A DNA stretch of 37,298 nt from an uncultured Pseudoxanthomonas sp. (lineage in GTDB: Bacteria > Pseudomonadota > Gammaproteobacteria > Xanthomonadales > Xanthomonadaceae): positions 1 through 37,298 of the forward strand of contig NZ_CAMPJD010000048.1 of NCBI RefSeq assembly GCF_946886695.1, in the 5' to 3' direction. Both the position numbers and the translations under genes were made by a program. Shown in pieces: positions 9,020-16,397 of this stretch. The first letter of the stretch is position 1. Every line of letters begins with the position of its first letter. The notes beneath the pieces are model-generated. The model worked only from the letters and a program-made list of their open reading frames with translations. It did not search any database and was not told the origin of the DNA.

Positions 9020-9795
9020 GCGCGAAAATCGTTCTTCCATTGCCTCAGTGTCGCGAACGTTTCCACCCGGTCGGCAGGCGGCCTTCCAAGACGATGAGTG
9101 ACCGCCTCATGCACGGCTTCGTCGTCCACCCGCAGGAAGGGATTGGTTGCCACCTCGCTGGCCAGCGAGGTGGGCAGGGTGGGGCGGCCGGCATGGCGCA
9201 TGGCGCGGGCTTCCTGGATGCGCAGGCGCAGTGCCCGGTTGTGTGGGTCGACGGTTTCGGCGAAAGCAGCGTTGGCCAGGGTGTACTCATGGCCGCAACA
9301 GACCAGCGACGGGCCAGCCAAGGCGGCCAGGCGTTCCAGCGATGCGAGCATCTGTGCCGGCGCCCCTTCGAACAACCGGCCGCAGCCCAGGCTGAACAGG
9401 GTATCCCCGCAGAACAGATGGGGCGGCCCCTCGCTGCCGCCTCCATGGAACGCGATATGGCTGCGGGTGTGACCGGGCACCGAGAGCACCGACAGCCGCC
9501 AACGCTTCACCTGCACGACGCTGCCGTCGCCCACGCGCTCCGTGGCTTCGGGAATGCGTTCGTCTTCAGGGGCGAACACCGGCAGCGTCGGCCAGCGCTC
9601 CCTCAGGGCGGCGACACCACCGGCATGGTCGGCGTGATGGTGGGTGACCAGGACCGCAGCGGGCCACAAGCCGTTGCCGGTCGCCGCCAGCACCGGCGCC
9701 GCGTCGCCGGGATCGACCACGAGTGCGTCGCCGTCGTCGTCGACGAGCGCCCAGATGTAATTGTCGTCGAAGGCGGGCAGGGCAAGCAGGCGCAT
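9016..9795 (-). CDS. gloB: Hydroxyacylglutathione hydrolase (glyoxalase II)
   Basis: GloB hydrolyses S-D-lactoylglutathione to D-lactate and glutathione, the second step of methylglyoxal detoxification in the cytosol. The ATG at 9795 gives 259 residues, close to the family length; the frame is open much further upstream into the yafS region, but only the part from MRLLALPAFDDNYIW is GloB-like. The metallo-beta-lactamase zinc motif THHHADH is at residues 51-57, with further ligands in VPGHTRSH, the FCGDTLFSLGCGR motif and CCGHEYTLAN. It is divergent from yafS with 60 nt between the start codons and overlaps the mltD-like gene by 4 nt. gloB-yafS-rnhA-dnaQ is a conserved neighbourhood also found in Escherichia coli. 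Confidence 0.95.
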   Translation of the reverse strand: MRLLALPAFDDNYIWALVDDDGDALVVDPGDAAPVLAATGNGLWPAAVLVTHHHADHAGGVAALRERWPTLPVFAPEDERIPEATERVGDGSVVQVKRWRLSVLSVPGHTRSHIAFHGGGSEGPPHLFCGDTLFSLGCGRLFEGAPAQMLASLERLAALAGPSLVCCGHEYTLANAAFAETVDPHNRALRLRIQEARAMRHAGRPTLPTSLASEVATNPFLRVDDEAVHEAVTHRLGRPPADRVETFATLRQWKNDFRA

Positions 9796-9843
9796 CGGCG
9801 GACGGGCTCCGGGCGGGAACGGACGACCGGGCGCGGCGTCCTC

Positions 9844-9849
9844 TACAAT
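9844..9849 (+). promoter_or_regulatory. -10 hexamer of a possible leaderless yafS transcript
   Basis: TACAAT ends 6 nt before the yafS ATG, so transcription would start at or next to the start codon. No Shine-Dalgarno sequence precedes the ATG and no clear -35 is visible. Confidence 0.45.
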
Positions 9850-9855
9850 CCGAAC

Positions 9856-10512
9856 ATGCCTGCCTTCGCGTTTACCCGTCAACCCGATGCCCTGGCGTGG
9901 TTCGGGACGGGCTGCGGCGGGCCGATCCTCGCGTCGGAGCATGCCCGGGTGAACCAGGCGCTCACCAGTCGCATCCCCCAGCCCTGGCTCTGGGTATTGC
10001 CGGAGGGCGCAGACCCCTCCATCACCGTCCCCGCGACGCGCGGGTTGCGCCTGAGGGCGACGGCGGGCTCGCATCGCCTGTCCGGACCCGTCCATTGCGG
10101 GCTGCCCTTGCCGCTGCCCACCGAGGCCGTGGGCGTGATCGTGCTGCAGCACACGCTGGACGCTGGCGATCCGCAACCGCTGCTGCAGGAATGTGCCCGG
10201 GTGCTTGAACCCGGGGGGCGCCTGTGGCTGTTCGTCCTCAATCCGTGGAGCCCTTATCGCCTGCGCTGGCGCGGCACCGGGTTGAAGTCGCGTGCGCTGG
10301 ACCAGTGGCGCCTCCAGTTGGCGGCAGCGGGGCTGACGATGTCGCAGCATGTCCTGCACTACGGCCCGGTCTGGCGCGGCATGCCGGACGCTCCCGGCAA
10401 CGGACCTGCACCGTTGCGCGCCGCCCGCCTGCTGGAAGCCGAGAAGCGCGTGGCCGGCCTGATTCCCCCCGCGCCTTTGGCGCGCGCGTGGCGCACCGCG
10501 CCCGCAGCCTGA
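9856..10512 (+). CDS. yafS: YafS-type class I methyltransferase-like protein
   Basis: The protein has 218 residues from the ATG at 9856. The frame is open far upstream but overlaps gloB antisense there. It resembles Escherichia coli YafS in sequence and in position between gloB and rnhA. The second half carries methyltransferase features: [18 protein letters not shown] (motif II/III region), [18 protein letters not shown] (motif IV and post-motif region) and [10 protein letters not shown]. The usual glycine-rich SAM-binding motif I is not recognisable in the first half, so SAM binding is inferred from the family only. The substrate is unknown. It probably has a leaderless mRNA from the TACAAT at 9844. 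rnhA follows 19 nt downstream. Confidence 0.8.
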   Translation: MPAFAFTRQPDALAWFGTGCGGPILASEHARVNQALTSRIPQPWLWVLPEGADPSITVPATRGLRLRATAGSHRLSGPVHCGLPLPLPTEAVGVIVLQHTLDAGDPQPLLQECARVLEPGGRLWLFVLNPWSPYRLRWRGTGLKSRALDQWRLQLAAAGLTMSQHVLHYGPVWRGMPDAPGNGPAPLRAARLLEAEKRVAGLIPPAPLARAWRTAPAA

Positions 10513-10531
10513 CATTCGACCAAGAGGACAC

Positions 10532-10981
10532 ATGAAGCACGTCAGCATCCATACCGATGGTTCCTGCCTGGGCAATCCGGGCCCAGGTGGCTGGGCAGCG
10601 CTCCTGCGCTACGGCGAAAAGGAACGCGAAGTGGTCGGCGGCGAGGCGCAGACCACCAACAACCGGATGGAGCTGATGGCCGCCATCGCTGCGCTGGAAG
10701 TGTTGACGGAAGGCTGCGAGGTCACCCTGCACATCGATTCGCAATACGTCCGCCAGGGCATCACCGAATGGATGCCCGGCTGGGTGCGGCGCGGGTGGAA
10801 GACAGCCGGCGGCGATCCGGTGAAGAACCGCGACCTCTGGGAGCGTCTGCATGCGGCCACGGCTCGCCACAAGATCGACTGGAAGTGGGTCAAGGGCCAC
10901 AACGGCGATCCCGACAACGAACGCGTGGACGTGCTTGCGCGCAACGCGGCCGTACGTTTCCGCAGCGGCGCCGTGGCGTGA
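10532..10981 (+). CDS. rnhA: Ribonuclease HI
   Basis: RNase HI cleaves the RNA strand of RNA:DNA hybrids, clearing primers and R-loops. At 149 residues it has the usual length. Active-site acidic residues are visible at Asp9 ([11 protein letters not shown]), Glu47 ([10 protein letters not shown]) and Asp69 (HIDSQYV), with the last Asp in NERVDVLAR. The basic protrusion [20 protein letters not shown] and KGHNG are present. AGAGGA lies about 6 nt upstream of the ATG. Its TGA overlaps the GTG start of the acetyltransferase gene. rnhA next to dnaQ is common, although here a GNAT gene sits between them. Confidence 0.98.
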   Translation: MKHVSIHTDGSCLGNPGPGGWAALLRYGEKEREVVGGEAQTTNNRMELMAAIAALEVLTEGCEVTLHIDSQYVRQGITEWMPGWVRRGWKTAGGDPVKNRDLWERLHAATARHKIDWKWVKGHNGDPDNERVDVLARNAAVRFRSGAVA

Positions 10982-11538
10982 CCACGCCCCTCCTGCCGGG
11001 ACAGGTCGTCGCCCAGACAGACCGATTGCGCCTGTACGCCATGTCCGATGACGCGCACGCCGATGCGGCCCTGATGCTGGCGTTACTCAATGATGCCGGC
11101 TTCATCCGCAACATCGCAGACCGCGGCGTCCGCAGCCTGGAGCAGGCGCGCGACTACCTGTGCAATGGCGCGTTGCGCAGCTACGCGGAGCACGGGTTCG
11201 GCATGTACGCCGTCCAGCTGAAGGACACCGGTGCGCTGATCGGGAACTGCGGGCTGGTGCGGCGCGAGGGTCTCGATGGGCCGGACCTGGGCTATGCCCT
11301 GCTGCCCGACCACTGCGGCCGAGGCTACGCATGCGAGGCTGCGCATGCGGTGATCGCCGATGCGAGGACCCGGCTAGGCATCACCCGGCTGCAGGCCATC
11401 GTCAATCCGGACAATGCGGCCTCCATCGGCCTGTTGCAGAAGCTGGGATTCGAATTCGAGAGAATGGTCGTCCTGCCACACGTCGAGCATGCGCTCGACC
11501 TGTTCCACCTGAATGTCCCTACGGAAGCCAACGCCTGA
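10978..11538 (+). CDS. GNAT family N-acetyltransferase (RimJ/RimL-like)
   Basis: A 186-residue acetyltransferase of the RimJ/RimL (Acetyltransf_3) type, expected to use acetyl-CoA to modify an amine on a protein or small molecule; the substrate cannot be read from the sequence. The start is the GTG at 10978, which overlaps the rnhA stop as GTGA; the frame is open 70 codons further upstream, but only inside rnhA. Motifs: the N-terminal TDRLRLYAM strand, [19 protein letters not shown], the acetyl-CoA loop [11 protein letters not shown], and [19 protein letters not shown] at the end of the fold. It overlaps rnhA by 4 nt and dnaQ by one base (TGATG), so all three are likely translated together. 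This gene is not part of the Escherichia coli rnhA-dnaQ arrangement. Confidence 0.88.
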   Translation: MTTPLLPGQVVAQTDRLRLYAMSDDAHADAALMLALLNDAGFIRNIADRGVRSLEQARDYLCNGALRSYAEHGFGMYAVQLKDTGALIGNCGLVRREGLDGPDLGYALLPDHCGRGYACEAAHAVIADARTRLGITRLQAIVNPDNAASIGLLQKLGFEFERMVVLPHVEHALDLFHLNVPTEANA

Positions 11539-12266
11539 TGCGCCAGATCATCCTCGACACCGAAACCACCGGCCTGGAATGGAGGAAAGGCAACCGGGTG
11601 GTCGAAATCGGCTGCGTCGAACTGCTGGAACGCAGACCCACCGGGCGTACGTACCACCAGTACATCAACCCGCAGCGCGAATTCGAGCAGGGAGCGGCGG
11701 AAGTCACCGGGCTCAGCCTGGAGTTCCTCTCCGACAAGCCGCTCTTCGCCGCCATCGCGGACGAGTTCCTGGCCTTCATCGACGGTGCGGAGCTGGTGAT
11801 CCACAACGCCGCCTTCGACGTGGGCTTCCTGGATTACGAGTTGTCGCGGCTGGGTGAGCACTATGGCCGCCTGGCCGACCGCGTCACCGTCGAAGATTCG
11901 CTGCTGCTGGCGCGACAACGCTATCCTGGCCAGCGCAACTCGCTGGACGCGCTCTGCAAGCGGCTGGGCGTGGACAACACCCACCGTCAGCTGCACGGCG
12001 CCCTGCTGGACGCCCAGCTGTTGTGCGACGTGTACCTGAACCTCACCGCCGGCCAGAGCGAAATCGGATTCGGGGGAGCGGAAGACGCAGCGCCCGGAAC
12101 CTCCACGATGGTCGTGCATCAGTTCGATTCGGCCGTTGCCGGCGCGCGTCCGCGCGTGTCGCCCACGGTGGACGAACTGGCCGCGCACGAAGCGCGCCTG
12201 GCGACCCTGCGGAAGAAGGCGGGTGGGCGGTGCCTGTGGGACCCACCCGCATTCGAGGCCGGTTGA
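11538..12266 (+). CDS. dnaQ: DNA polymerase III epsilon subunit (proofreading 3'-5' exonuclease)
   Basis: DnaQ is the proofreading exonuclease of the Pol III core, bound to the alpha subunit by its C-terminal tail. The ATG at 11538 overlaps the GNAT stop (TGATG) and gives 242 residues, nearly the length of the Escherichia coli protein. Catalytic residues are visible: Asp7 and Glu9 (LDTETTG, Exo I), Asp94 (HNAAFDVGFLD, Exo II), and His153 with Asp158 (HGALLDAQLL, Exo III epsilon). The region after residue 185 is the less conserved linker and alpha-binding tail. The gene converges on the PP2C gene with 15 nt between stops and no evident terminator. Confidence 0.97.
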   Translation: MRQIILDTETTGLEWRKGNRVVEIGCVELLERRPTGRTYHQYINPQREFEQGAAEVTGLSLEFLSDKPLFAAIADEFLAFIDGAELVIHNAAFDVGFLDYELSRLGEHYGRLADRVTVEDSLLLARQRYPGQRNSLDALCKRLGVDNTHRQLHGALLDAQLLCDVYLNLTAGQSEIGFGGAEDAAPGTSTMVVHQFDSAVAGARPRVSPTVDELAAHEARLATLRKKAGGRCLWDPPAFEAG

Positions 12267-12281
12267 GCGGCCCTTGATGCG

Positions 12282-12986
12282 TCAGTGGCAACGCACCAGG
12301 ACGGCGGTGACGTTGTCCGAACCGCCGCCATCCAGCGCGGCGGCAATCAGGGTATCCACGCATTCCTGGGCGCTGCAGTCGTCGTACTTCAACGTCGCGG
12401 CGATGCTGCGGTCATCCACTTCTTCGGTCAGCCCATCGCTGCACAGCAGGAGCTGCATGCCCGGCCGGAGTTCGCCGGTCATGGTTTCCACGTTGAGATG
12501 GTTGGGGTCGGTGACGCCCAGGGCCTGGGTGACGACATTGCGGTGCGGGTGGGTACGGGCCTGCTCGCTGGTGAGCGCGCCCTGCGCGATCAGTTCCTGC
12601 ACGTAGCTGTGGTCTTGGCTCAGTTGCGCCAGTTGGCCTTCCCGCCACAGGTAGGCGCGGCTGTCGCCGACCCATGCCACTTCGAACCGGTTGCCCTGGA
12701 TGCGGGCGGCCACCACGGTGGTGCCCATCGGCAGGGTGTCGTTGCGGCGGCGCGAGGTGCGGATGATCTCCTCGTCGGCGATCCGGATGGCCTGGGCCAG
12801 CGGCGTGCCGTCGCGGATCTCGCGCACGATGGTCTCCCGCGCAAGCGCGCTGGCCACCTCACCGCAGGCATGGCCGCCCATGCCATCGGCCACCAGCCAG
12901 AGCCCGAGCTCGCTGTCGCCGTAGTAGGTGTCCTCGTTGAGCTCGCGCCGGAGCCCGACGTGGGAGATGTGGCCGAATTCGATCAT
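12282..12986 (-). CDS. PP2C-family Ser/Thr protein phosphatase (Stp/PrpC-like)
   Basis: A PPM-type metal-dependent phosphatase that removes phosphate from Ser/Thr residues, in bacteria usually opposing Hanks-type kinases or partner-switching systems. The ATG at 12986, after CAGGG about 4 nt upstream, gives 234 residues, the normal size of the stand-alone domain; the open frame runs 62 codons further upstream but that part is not PP2C-like. Metal-binding motifs are intact: LNEDTYYGD, VADGMGGHACGE, WVGDSRAYL, CSDGLTEEV and GGGSDNVTAVLV. No kinase, forkhead-associated or transmembrane segment is attached and none is encoded nearby, so its partners lie elsewhere. Confidence 0.9.
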   Translation of the reverse strand: MIEFGHISHVGLRRELNEDTYYGDSELGLWLVADGMGGHACGEVASALARETIVREIRDGTPLAQAIRIADEEIIRTSRRRNDTLPMGTTVVAARIQGNRFEVAWVGDSRAYLWREGQLAQLSQDHSYVQELIAQGALTSEQARTHPHRNVVTQALGVTDPNHLNVETMTGELRPGMQLLLCSDGLTEEVDDRSIAATLKYDDCSAQECVDTLIAAALDGGGSDNVTAVLVRCH

Positions 12987-13143
12987 GGTGCCCTGTCTGT
13001 TCGGACGGATTTCGCCTATCCGGTCATACGCAATGATCCGGTCGGACAGGACATCGGGCAAGGTTGATGTGCTTCCAAAGGGCAACAAGGGTTCATCCAG
13101 GTGCAGGCGGAGTGACGAGTCGATGCGGATCGGGGCCGTCGGC

Positions 13144-13172
13144 TTGTCCGGATGCGGTCCGCCACGTATCAT
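13144..13172 (+). promoter_or_regulatory. Promoter of tRNA-Ser(CGA)
   Basis: TTGTCC (13144-13149) and TATCAT (13167-13172) are 17 nt apart, placing the start near 13179, inside a perfect GC palindrome. Confidence 0.55.
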
Positions 13173-13176
13173 TCAC

Positions 13177-13198
13177 GGCCCCGGGGCAGCCCGGGGCC
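13177..13198 (+). repeat. Perfect GC inverted repeat in the tRNA-Ser(CGA) leader
   Basis: GGCCCCGGG (13177-13185) and CCCGGGGCC (13190-13198) form a 9-bp perfect stem around GCAG. It ends three bases before the tRNA 5' end, between the promoter and the mature tRNA. Confidence 0.7.
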
Positions 13199-13201
13199 AC
13201 C

Positions 13202-13292
13202 GGAGAGGTGGCAGAGTGGTTGAATGTACCTGACTCGAAATCAGGCATACGTTAATAGCGTATCGAGGGTTCGAATCCCTCCCTCTCCGCCA
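13202..13292 (+). tRNA. tRNA-Ser (anticodon CGA)
   Basis: Class II tRNA of 91 nt. Acceptor GGAGAGG pairs with CCTCTCC. The anticodon stem CCTGA/TCAGG encloses CTCGAAA with CGA. A long variable arm (CATACGTTAATAGCGTATC) is present, and CCA is encoded at 13290-13292. Confidence 0.97.
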
Positions 13293-13300
13293 GTTTCAAG

Positions 13301-13328
13301 AAAGCCCCCGCAAGGGGGCTTTTGCGTT
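13301..13328 (+). terminator. Terminator after tRNA-Ser(CGA)
   Basis: AAAGCCCCC (13301-13309) pairs with GGGGGCTTT (13314-13322) around GCAA, followed by a short T-rich tail. Confidence 0.75.
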
Positions 13329-13407
13329 TCAGGGCTTGGAATCCAACGCCGCGGCTGCCCGCGCAAGCGGCTGCGCCTAGAATGGCGTTCTTTGCCCGGG
13401 AGCCGTC

Positions 13408-13815
13408 ATGTCCGAAATCCTCGTCCCCGTTTCCTTCGGTGAGCTGCTGGACAAGATCGCCATCCTCCAGATCAAGTCCGAGCGCATGAGCGACCCCGCC
13501 AAGCTCGCCCACGTGCGCGATGAACTGGCCGCGCTGGAACACAGCTGGATGGCGCATCCGGTCGCCGGTCACAACATCGCCGAACTGCGCGCCCAGCTGA
13601 AGGCCGTCAACGAGCGCCTGTGGGTGATCGAGGATGATGTACGCCTGAAGGAGAAGGCGCAGGCATTCGACGAGGATTTCATTCGCCTGGCCCGCAGCGT
13701 CTATATCGAGAACGATGAGCGGGCGCGGATCAAGAAGGCGATCAATCTCGCGCTGGGGTCCAGCTACGTGGAAGAGAAGTCGTACCAGGACTACCGGGGC
13801 GGCAGCACGTCCTGA
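13408..13815 (+). CDS. DUF6165 family protein
   Basis: A 135-residue, mostly helical, charged protein without signal peptide or membrane segment, which I recognise as DUF6165. Conserved blocks are VPVSFGELLDKIAILQIKSERM, where the family begins, and VNERLWVIEDDVRLKE. The C-terminal part contains NDERARIKKAINLALGSSY followed by EEKSYQDY. TAGAAT at 13378-13383 could be its -10, and GGGAG lies about 5 nt before the ATG. Function is unknown. It lies tail to tail with a lipopolysaccharide-type GT9 gene (12 nt between stops) and close to kdkA, which suggests, but does not show, a role in surface polysaccharide. Reading of the frame is secure; the family name less so. Confidence 0.75.
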   Translation: MSEILVPVSFGELLDKIAILQIKSERMSDPAKLAHVRDELAALEHSWMAHPVAGHNIAELRAQLKAVNERLWVIEDDVRLKEKAQAFDEDFIRLARSVYIENDERARIKKAINLALGSSYVEEKSYQDYRGGSTS

Positions 13816-13827
13816 CAGGACCCCGGG

Positions 13828-14874
13828 CTACCCGTCAAGATCGTTGCGGCGACGTTCGAAGGCGGCGATGGCGTCTTCCACGGTGATCAGTTCCATCACG
13901 CCATCGTGCTCGATCTTGGTTCCCCACTTCAGCGCCGCGGCCGGCCGGCCCTTGTAGCGGCGCGCGGCATCATCGTAGCGATCCACGCAATAGCGGATGC
14001 TGGAGTAGGGGCCGCTGCGAAGCGGGTTGCTGGCTGCATGCAATCCCAGCACGGCCGTACCCATCGCGTTGGCGATGTGCATGGGACCGGAATCCGGCGT
14101 CATCACCAGGTCCGCGCGCGCCAGCAGGGCCGGCAGCTGCTTGAGGGTGTCCTTGCCTACCAGGTCCAGTGCCGGCGAGCGCATGGCCGAGATGATTGCG
14201 TCGGCAGTGCGTCGTTCCAGGTCGCTGCGGCCTCCGCACACTACGATGCGCCAGCCCTGCGCGGCGGCGTGGTCGGCCACTGCGGCGTAGCGATCGGCGT
14301 ACCAGTTCCGCCGTTCGTGGCTGGAGCAGGGCGAAATCACCAGCGTGCGCTGCCCGTCTGCACTCCACTGGGCAGCCGCCCAGGTGTGCGCGTCGGCGGG
14401 TACCGGCAGGTCCCACACCACATCGGTCTGTTTCAGGCCGAGGGGTTCGCAGAAGCTGCCGATCGCGTCGAGCACGTGGATGCCGGGCCGGTCAGGGATG
14501 CGTTCGTTGACGACGAAGCCATGAAGGTCCTTCGAGCGGCTGCGGTCGTAGCCGATCCGGCGTCGGGCAGGAATGAAGGCCGACAACAGGTTGGCGCGCA
14601 GCGCCACCTGCATCTGCAGCAATGCGTCGAATCCTCCGGCAGGCAACGCGCGGCGCAAGGCCCGCATGCCGGCCAGTCCGGTCTTCTTGTCGTAGGTGTG
14701 GAAGGTCACGCCTTCCAATCCTTCGAGCAGCTTGAATCCGCCCTTGTCGATCACCCAATGCAGGTGCACCCGGGGCCATTCCCGCTGCAGGGTGCGCACC
14801 AGCGGCACGACATGGGTCACGTCGCCGAGTGCGGACAGGCGAAGCAGGCAGAGTGATTGGGGAATCGTGGACAA
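13828..14874 (-). CDS. Glycosyltransferase family 9 (heptosyltransferase-like)
   Basis: A 348-residue GT9 protein of the WaaC/WaaF/WaaQ kind, which transfers heptose from an ADP-sugar onto the lipopolysaccharide inner core on the cytosolic face of the inner membrane. The N-terminal LLRLSALGDVTHVVPL and the C-terminal nucleotide-sugar motif LVMTPDSGPMHIANAMGT are diagnostic. The start must be TTG at 14874: in-frame TAA occurs at 14883-14881, no ATG or GTG lies between, and later starts would remove the RLSALGD strand. Which core position it modifies cannot be told. Its start is 19 nt from the divergent kdkA, so the two probably share a control region. Confidence 0.9.
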   Translation of the reverse strand: MSTIPQSLCLLRLSALGDVTHVVPLVRTLQREWPRVHLHWVIDKGGFKLLEGLEGVTFHTYDKKTGLAGMRALRRALPAGGFDALLQMQVALRANLLSAFIPARRRIGYDRSRSKDLHGFVVNERIPDRPGIHVLDAIGSFCEPLGLKQTDVVWDLPVPADAHTWAAAQWSADGQRTLVISPCSSHERRNWYADRYAAVADHAAAQGWRIVVCGGRSDLERRTADAIISAMRSPALDLVGKDTLKQLPALLARADLVMTPDSGPMHIANAMGTAVLGLHAASNPLRSGPYSSIRYCVDRYDDAARRYKGRPAAALKWGTKIEHDGVMELITVEDAIAAFERRRNDLDG

Positions 14875-14880
14875 GTGTTG

Positions 14881-14887
14881 TTAGACT
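14881..14887. promoter_or_regulatory. Overlapping divergent -10 elements for GT9 and kdkA
   Basis: TTAGACT on the plus strand reads AGTCTAA on the minus strand. TAGACT ends 6 nt before the kdkA ATG; the minus-strand copy ends 6 nt before the GT9 TTG. Both messages would begin at their start codons. No Shine-Dalgarno sequence fits in the 19-nt gap. Confidence 0.45.
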
Positions 14888-14893
14888 CGCTGG

Positions 14894-15643
14894 ATGGTCG
14901 GATTTGACGCCTCGGAATCCCTGACGCCGTTCCGCGAAGGCAGCGGATACGGCGCGATTCTGTTCGACCGCAAACACCTGCGGCAAGCGGATCCCGACTG
15001 GTTCGCTCCGGAGAAGTGGGGAGACCGCGCCCGTCCGGTCGACAGTGGTGGGCGGGGCGGGGCCTGGTTCATCGATGCACCCTCCAGCCAGTGCGTGTTG
15101 CGCCACTACCGGCGCGGGGGCTTGGCCGCGCGCTTCAGCCGGGACCGCTACCTCTGGCACGGCCCGGACCGCACACGCAGTTTCGCCGAATTCCGGCTGA
15201 CGCGCGCGCTGCTGGCGCGCGGACTGCCGGTGCCACGCCCGGTGGCCGCGAGCTACGTGCGCGACGGCATGTTCTATCGCGCCGCCATCCTCCTGGAGCG
15301 AGTGATGGAGGTGCGCACGCTGGCCGACATCGCGGGCCAGACCGATGGCCATGCGCCATGGGAAAGCACCGGCAAGCTGGTGGCGCGCTTCCATCGCGCG
15401 GGCCTGGACCACGCCGACCTCAACGCACAGAACATCCTCTTCGACGGAAGCGGGCATGGCTGGCTGATCGATTTCGACCGCGGCCGGTTGCGCATTCCGG
15501 CCACGGCTTGGCGCGAGCAGAACCTGGCGCGGCTCAAGCGCTCCCTGCTCAAGCTGCGCGGCGAACGCAGTGCGGACGAAGTGGATCACGAGTTCGCGCA
15601 CGTGCGCCGCGCCTACGACCTTGCCTGGTCGCGAGGCTACTGA
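14894..15643 (+). CDS. kdkA: 3-deoxy-D-manno-octulosonic acid (Kdo) kinase
   Basis: KdkA phosphorylates the Kdo residue of the lipopolysaccharide inner core at the cytosolic face of the inner membrane, using ATP. The product has 249 residues, the expected size for this small kinase. The eukaryotic-like kinase core is clear: [19 protein letters not shown] with the helix-C Glu, the catalytic loop [11 protein letters not shown] (Asp175, Asn180) and the metal-binding DFDRG (Asp193). It lacks the activation segment of protein kinases, as sugar kinases of this family do. No Shine-Dalgarno sequence precedes the ATG; the -10 six bases away suggests a leaderless message. The MBL-fold gene begins one base after its stop. 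Confidence 0.92.
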   Translation: MVGFDASESLTPFREGSGYGAILFDRKHLRQADPDWFAPEKWGDRARPVDSGGRGGAWFIDAPSSQCVLRHYRRGGLAARFSRDRYLWHGPDRTRSFAEFRLTRALLARGLPVPRPVAASYVRDGMFYRAAILLERVMEVRTLADIAGQTDGHAPWESTGKLVARFHRAGLDHADLNAQNILFDGSGHGWLIDFDRGRLRIPATAWREQNLARLKRSLLKLRGERSADEVDHEFAHVRRAYDLAWSRGY

Positions 15644-15644
15644 C

Positions 15645-16397
15645 ATGGACTGGGCGCTACGCTTCCTGGGCGTCGGCAACGCCAGCGCCGTCGAACTCGG
15701 TTCGGCCATGGCCTCGCTCGAACGCGGTGGGCAGCCCTGGCTGGTGATCGACTGCGGCGGCGAAGGGCTGACGGCGTATCAGGCCCGCTATGGCGCGATG
15801 CCCGATGCGGTCTTCGTCACCCACCTGCACCTGGACCATGTCGCCGGTTTCGAACGCCTGTTCGTGGCCAGCTATTTCGACACCGCGCGGCGGGGCAAGG
15901 TTCGCCTCTATGTCCCGGCACCGTTGGTGCCGCTGCTGCATCAGCGCATCGCCAGTTACCCGAATGTATTGGCCGAGGGCGGTGCGAACTTCTGGGATGC
16001 GTTCCACTTGGTGCCGGTGGGCGACGCGTTCTGGCATGACGGCCAGCGGCTGGAGGTGTTTCCCGTGCGCCATCACTGGCCTGATACGGCATTCGGGCTG
16101 CGTCTGCGCGGCAGCGTGGTCTGGACCGGCGACACGCGCCCGATCCCGGAGATGCTGGCACGCCACGCCGATGCCGGTGAACTGATTGCCCACGACTGCG
16201 CGTTGCACGGCAATCCTTCGCACAGTGGTATCGACGATCTGGAACGCGAATACCCGGCGTCCTTGCTGGCCCGCTGCGTGCTGTACCACTACGCGAGTGC
16301 TGAAGAAGGTGTGGCACTGCGCGCCCGTGGTCATCGCGTGGCGATGCCCGATGAGGTGATCCCGTTGGCGCAGCCCCTCCCGACGATGCTGCCGTGA
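15645..16397 (+). CDS. MBL-fold metallohydrolase
   Basis: A 250-residue metallo-beta-lactamase-fold hydrolase without signal peptide, so cytosolic. The zinc motif is THLHLDH (His60, His62, Asp64, His65), followed by RHHWPDTAFGLRL, VWTGDTRPIPE and HDCALHGNPSHS, an arrangement closer to the RNase Z/phosphodiesterase side of the superfamily than to beta-lactamases. The substrate is unknown. The ATG at 15645 lies one base after the kdkA stop, and its TGA overlaps the GTG of moaA, so it is the middle gene of a coupled kdkA-MBL-moaA unit. A role in lipopolysaccharide or in molybdopterin synthesis is possible from context alone and is not supported by motif. Confidence 0.85.
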   Translation: MDWALRFLGVGNASAVELGSAMASLERGGQPWLVIDCGGEGLTAYQARYGAMPDAVFVTHLHLDHVAGFERLFVASYFDTARRGKVRLYVPAPLVPLLHQRIASYPNVLAEGGANFWDAFHLVPVGDAFWHDGQRLEVFPVRHHWPDTAFGLRLRGSVVWTGDTRPIPEMLARHADAGELIAHDCALHGNPSHSGIDDLEREYPASLLARCVLYHYASAEEGVALRARGHRVAMPDEVIPLAQPLPTMLP

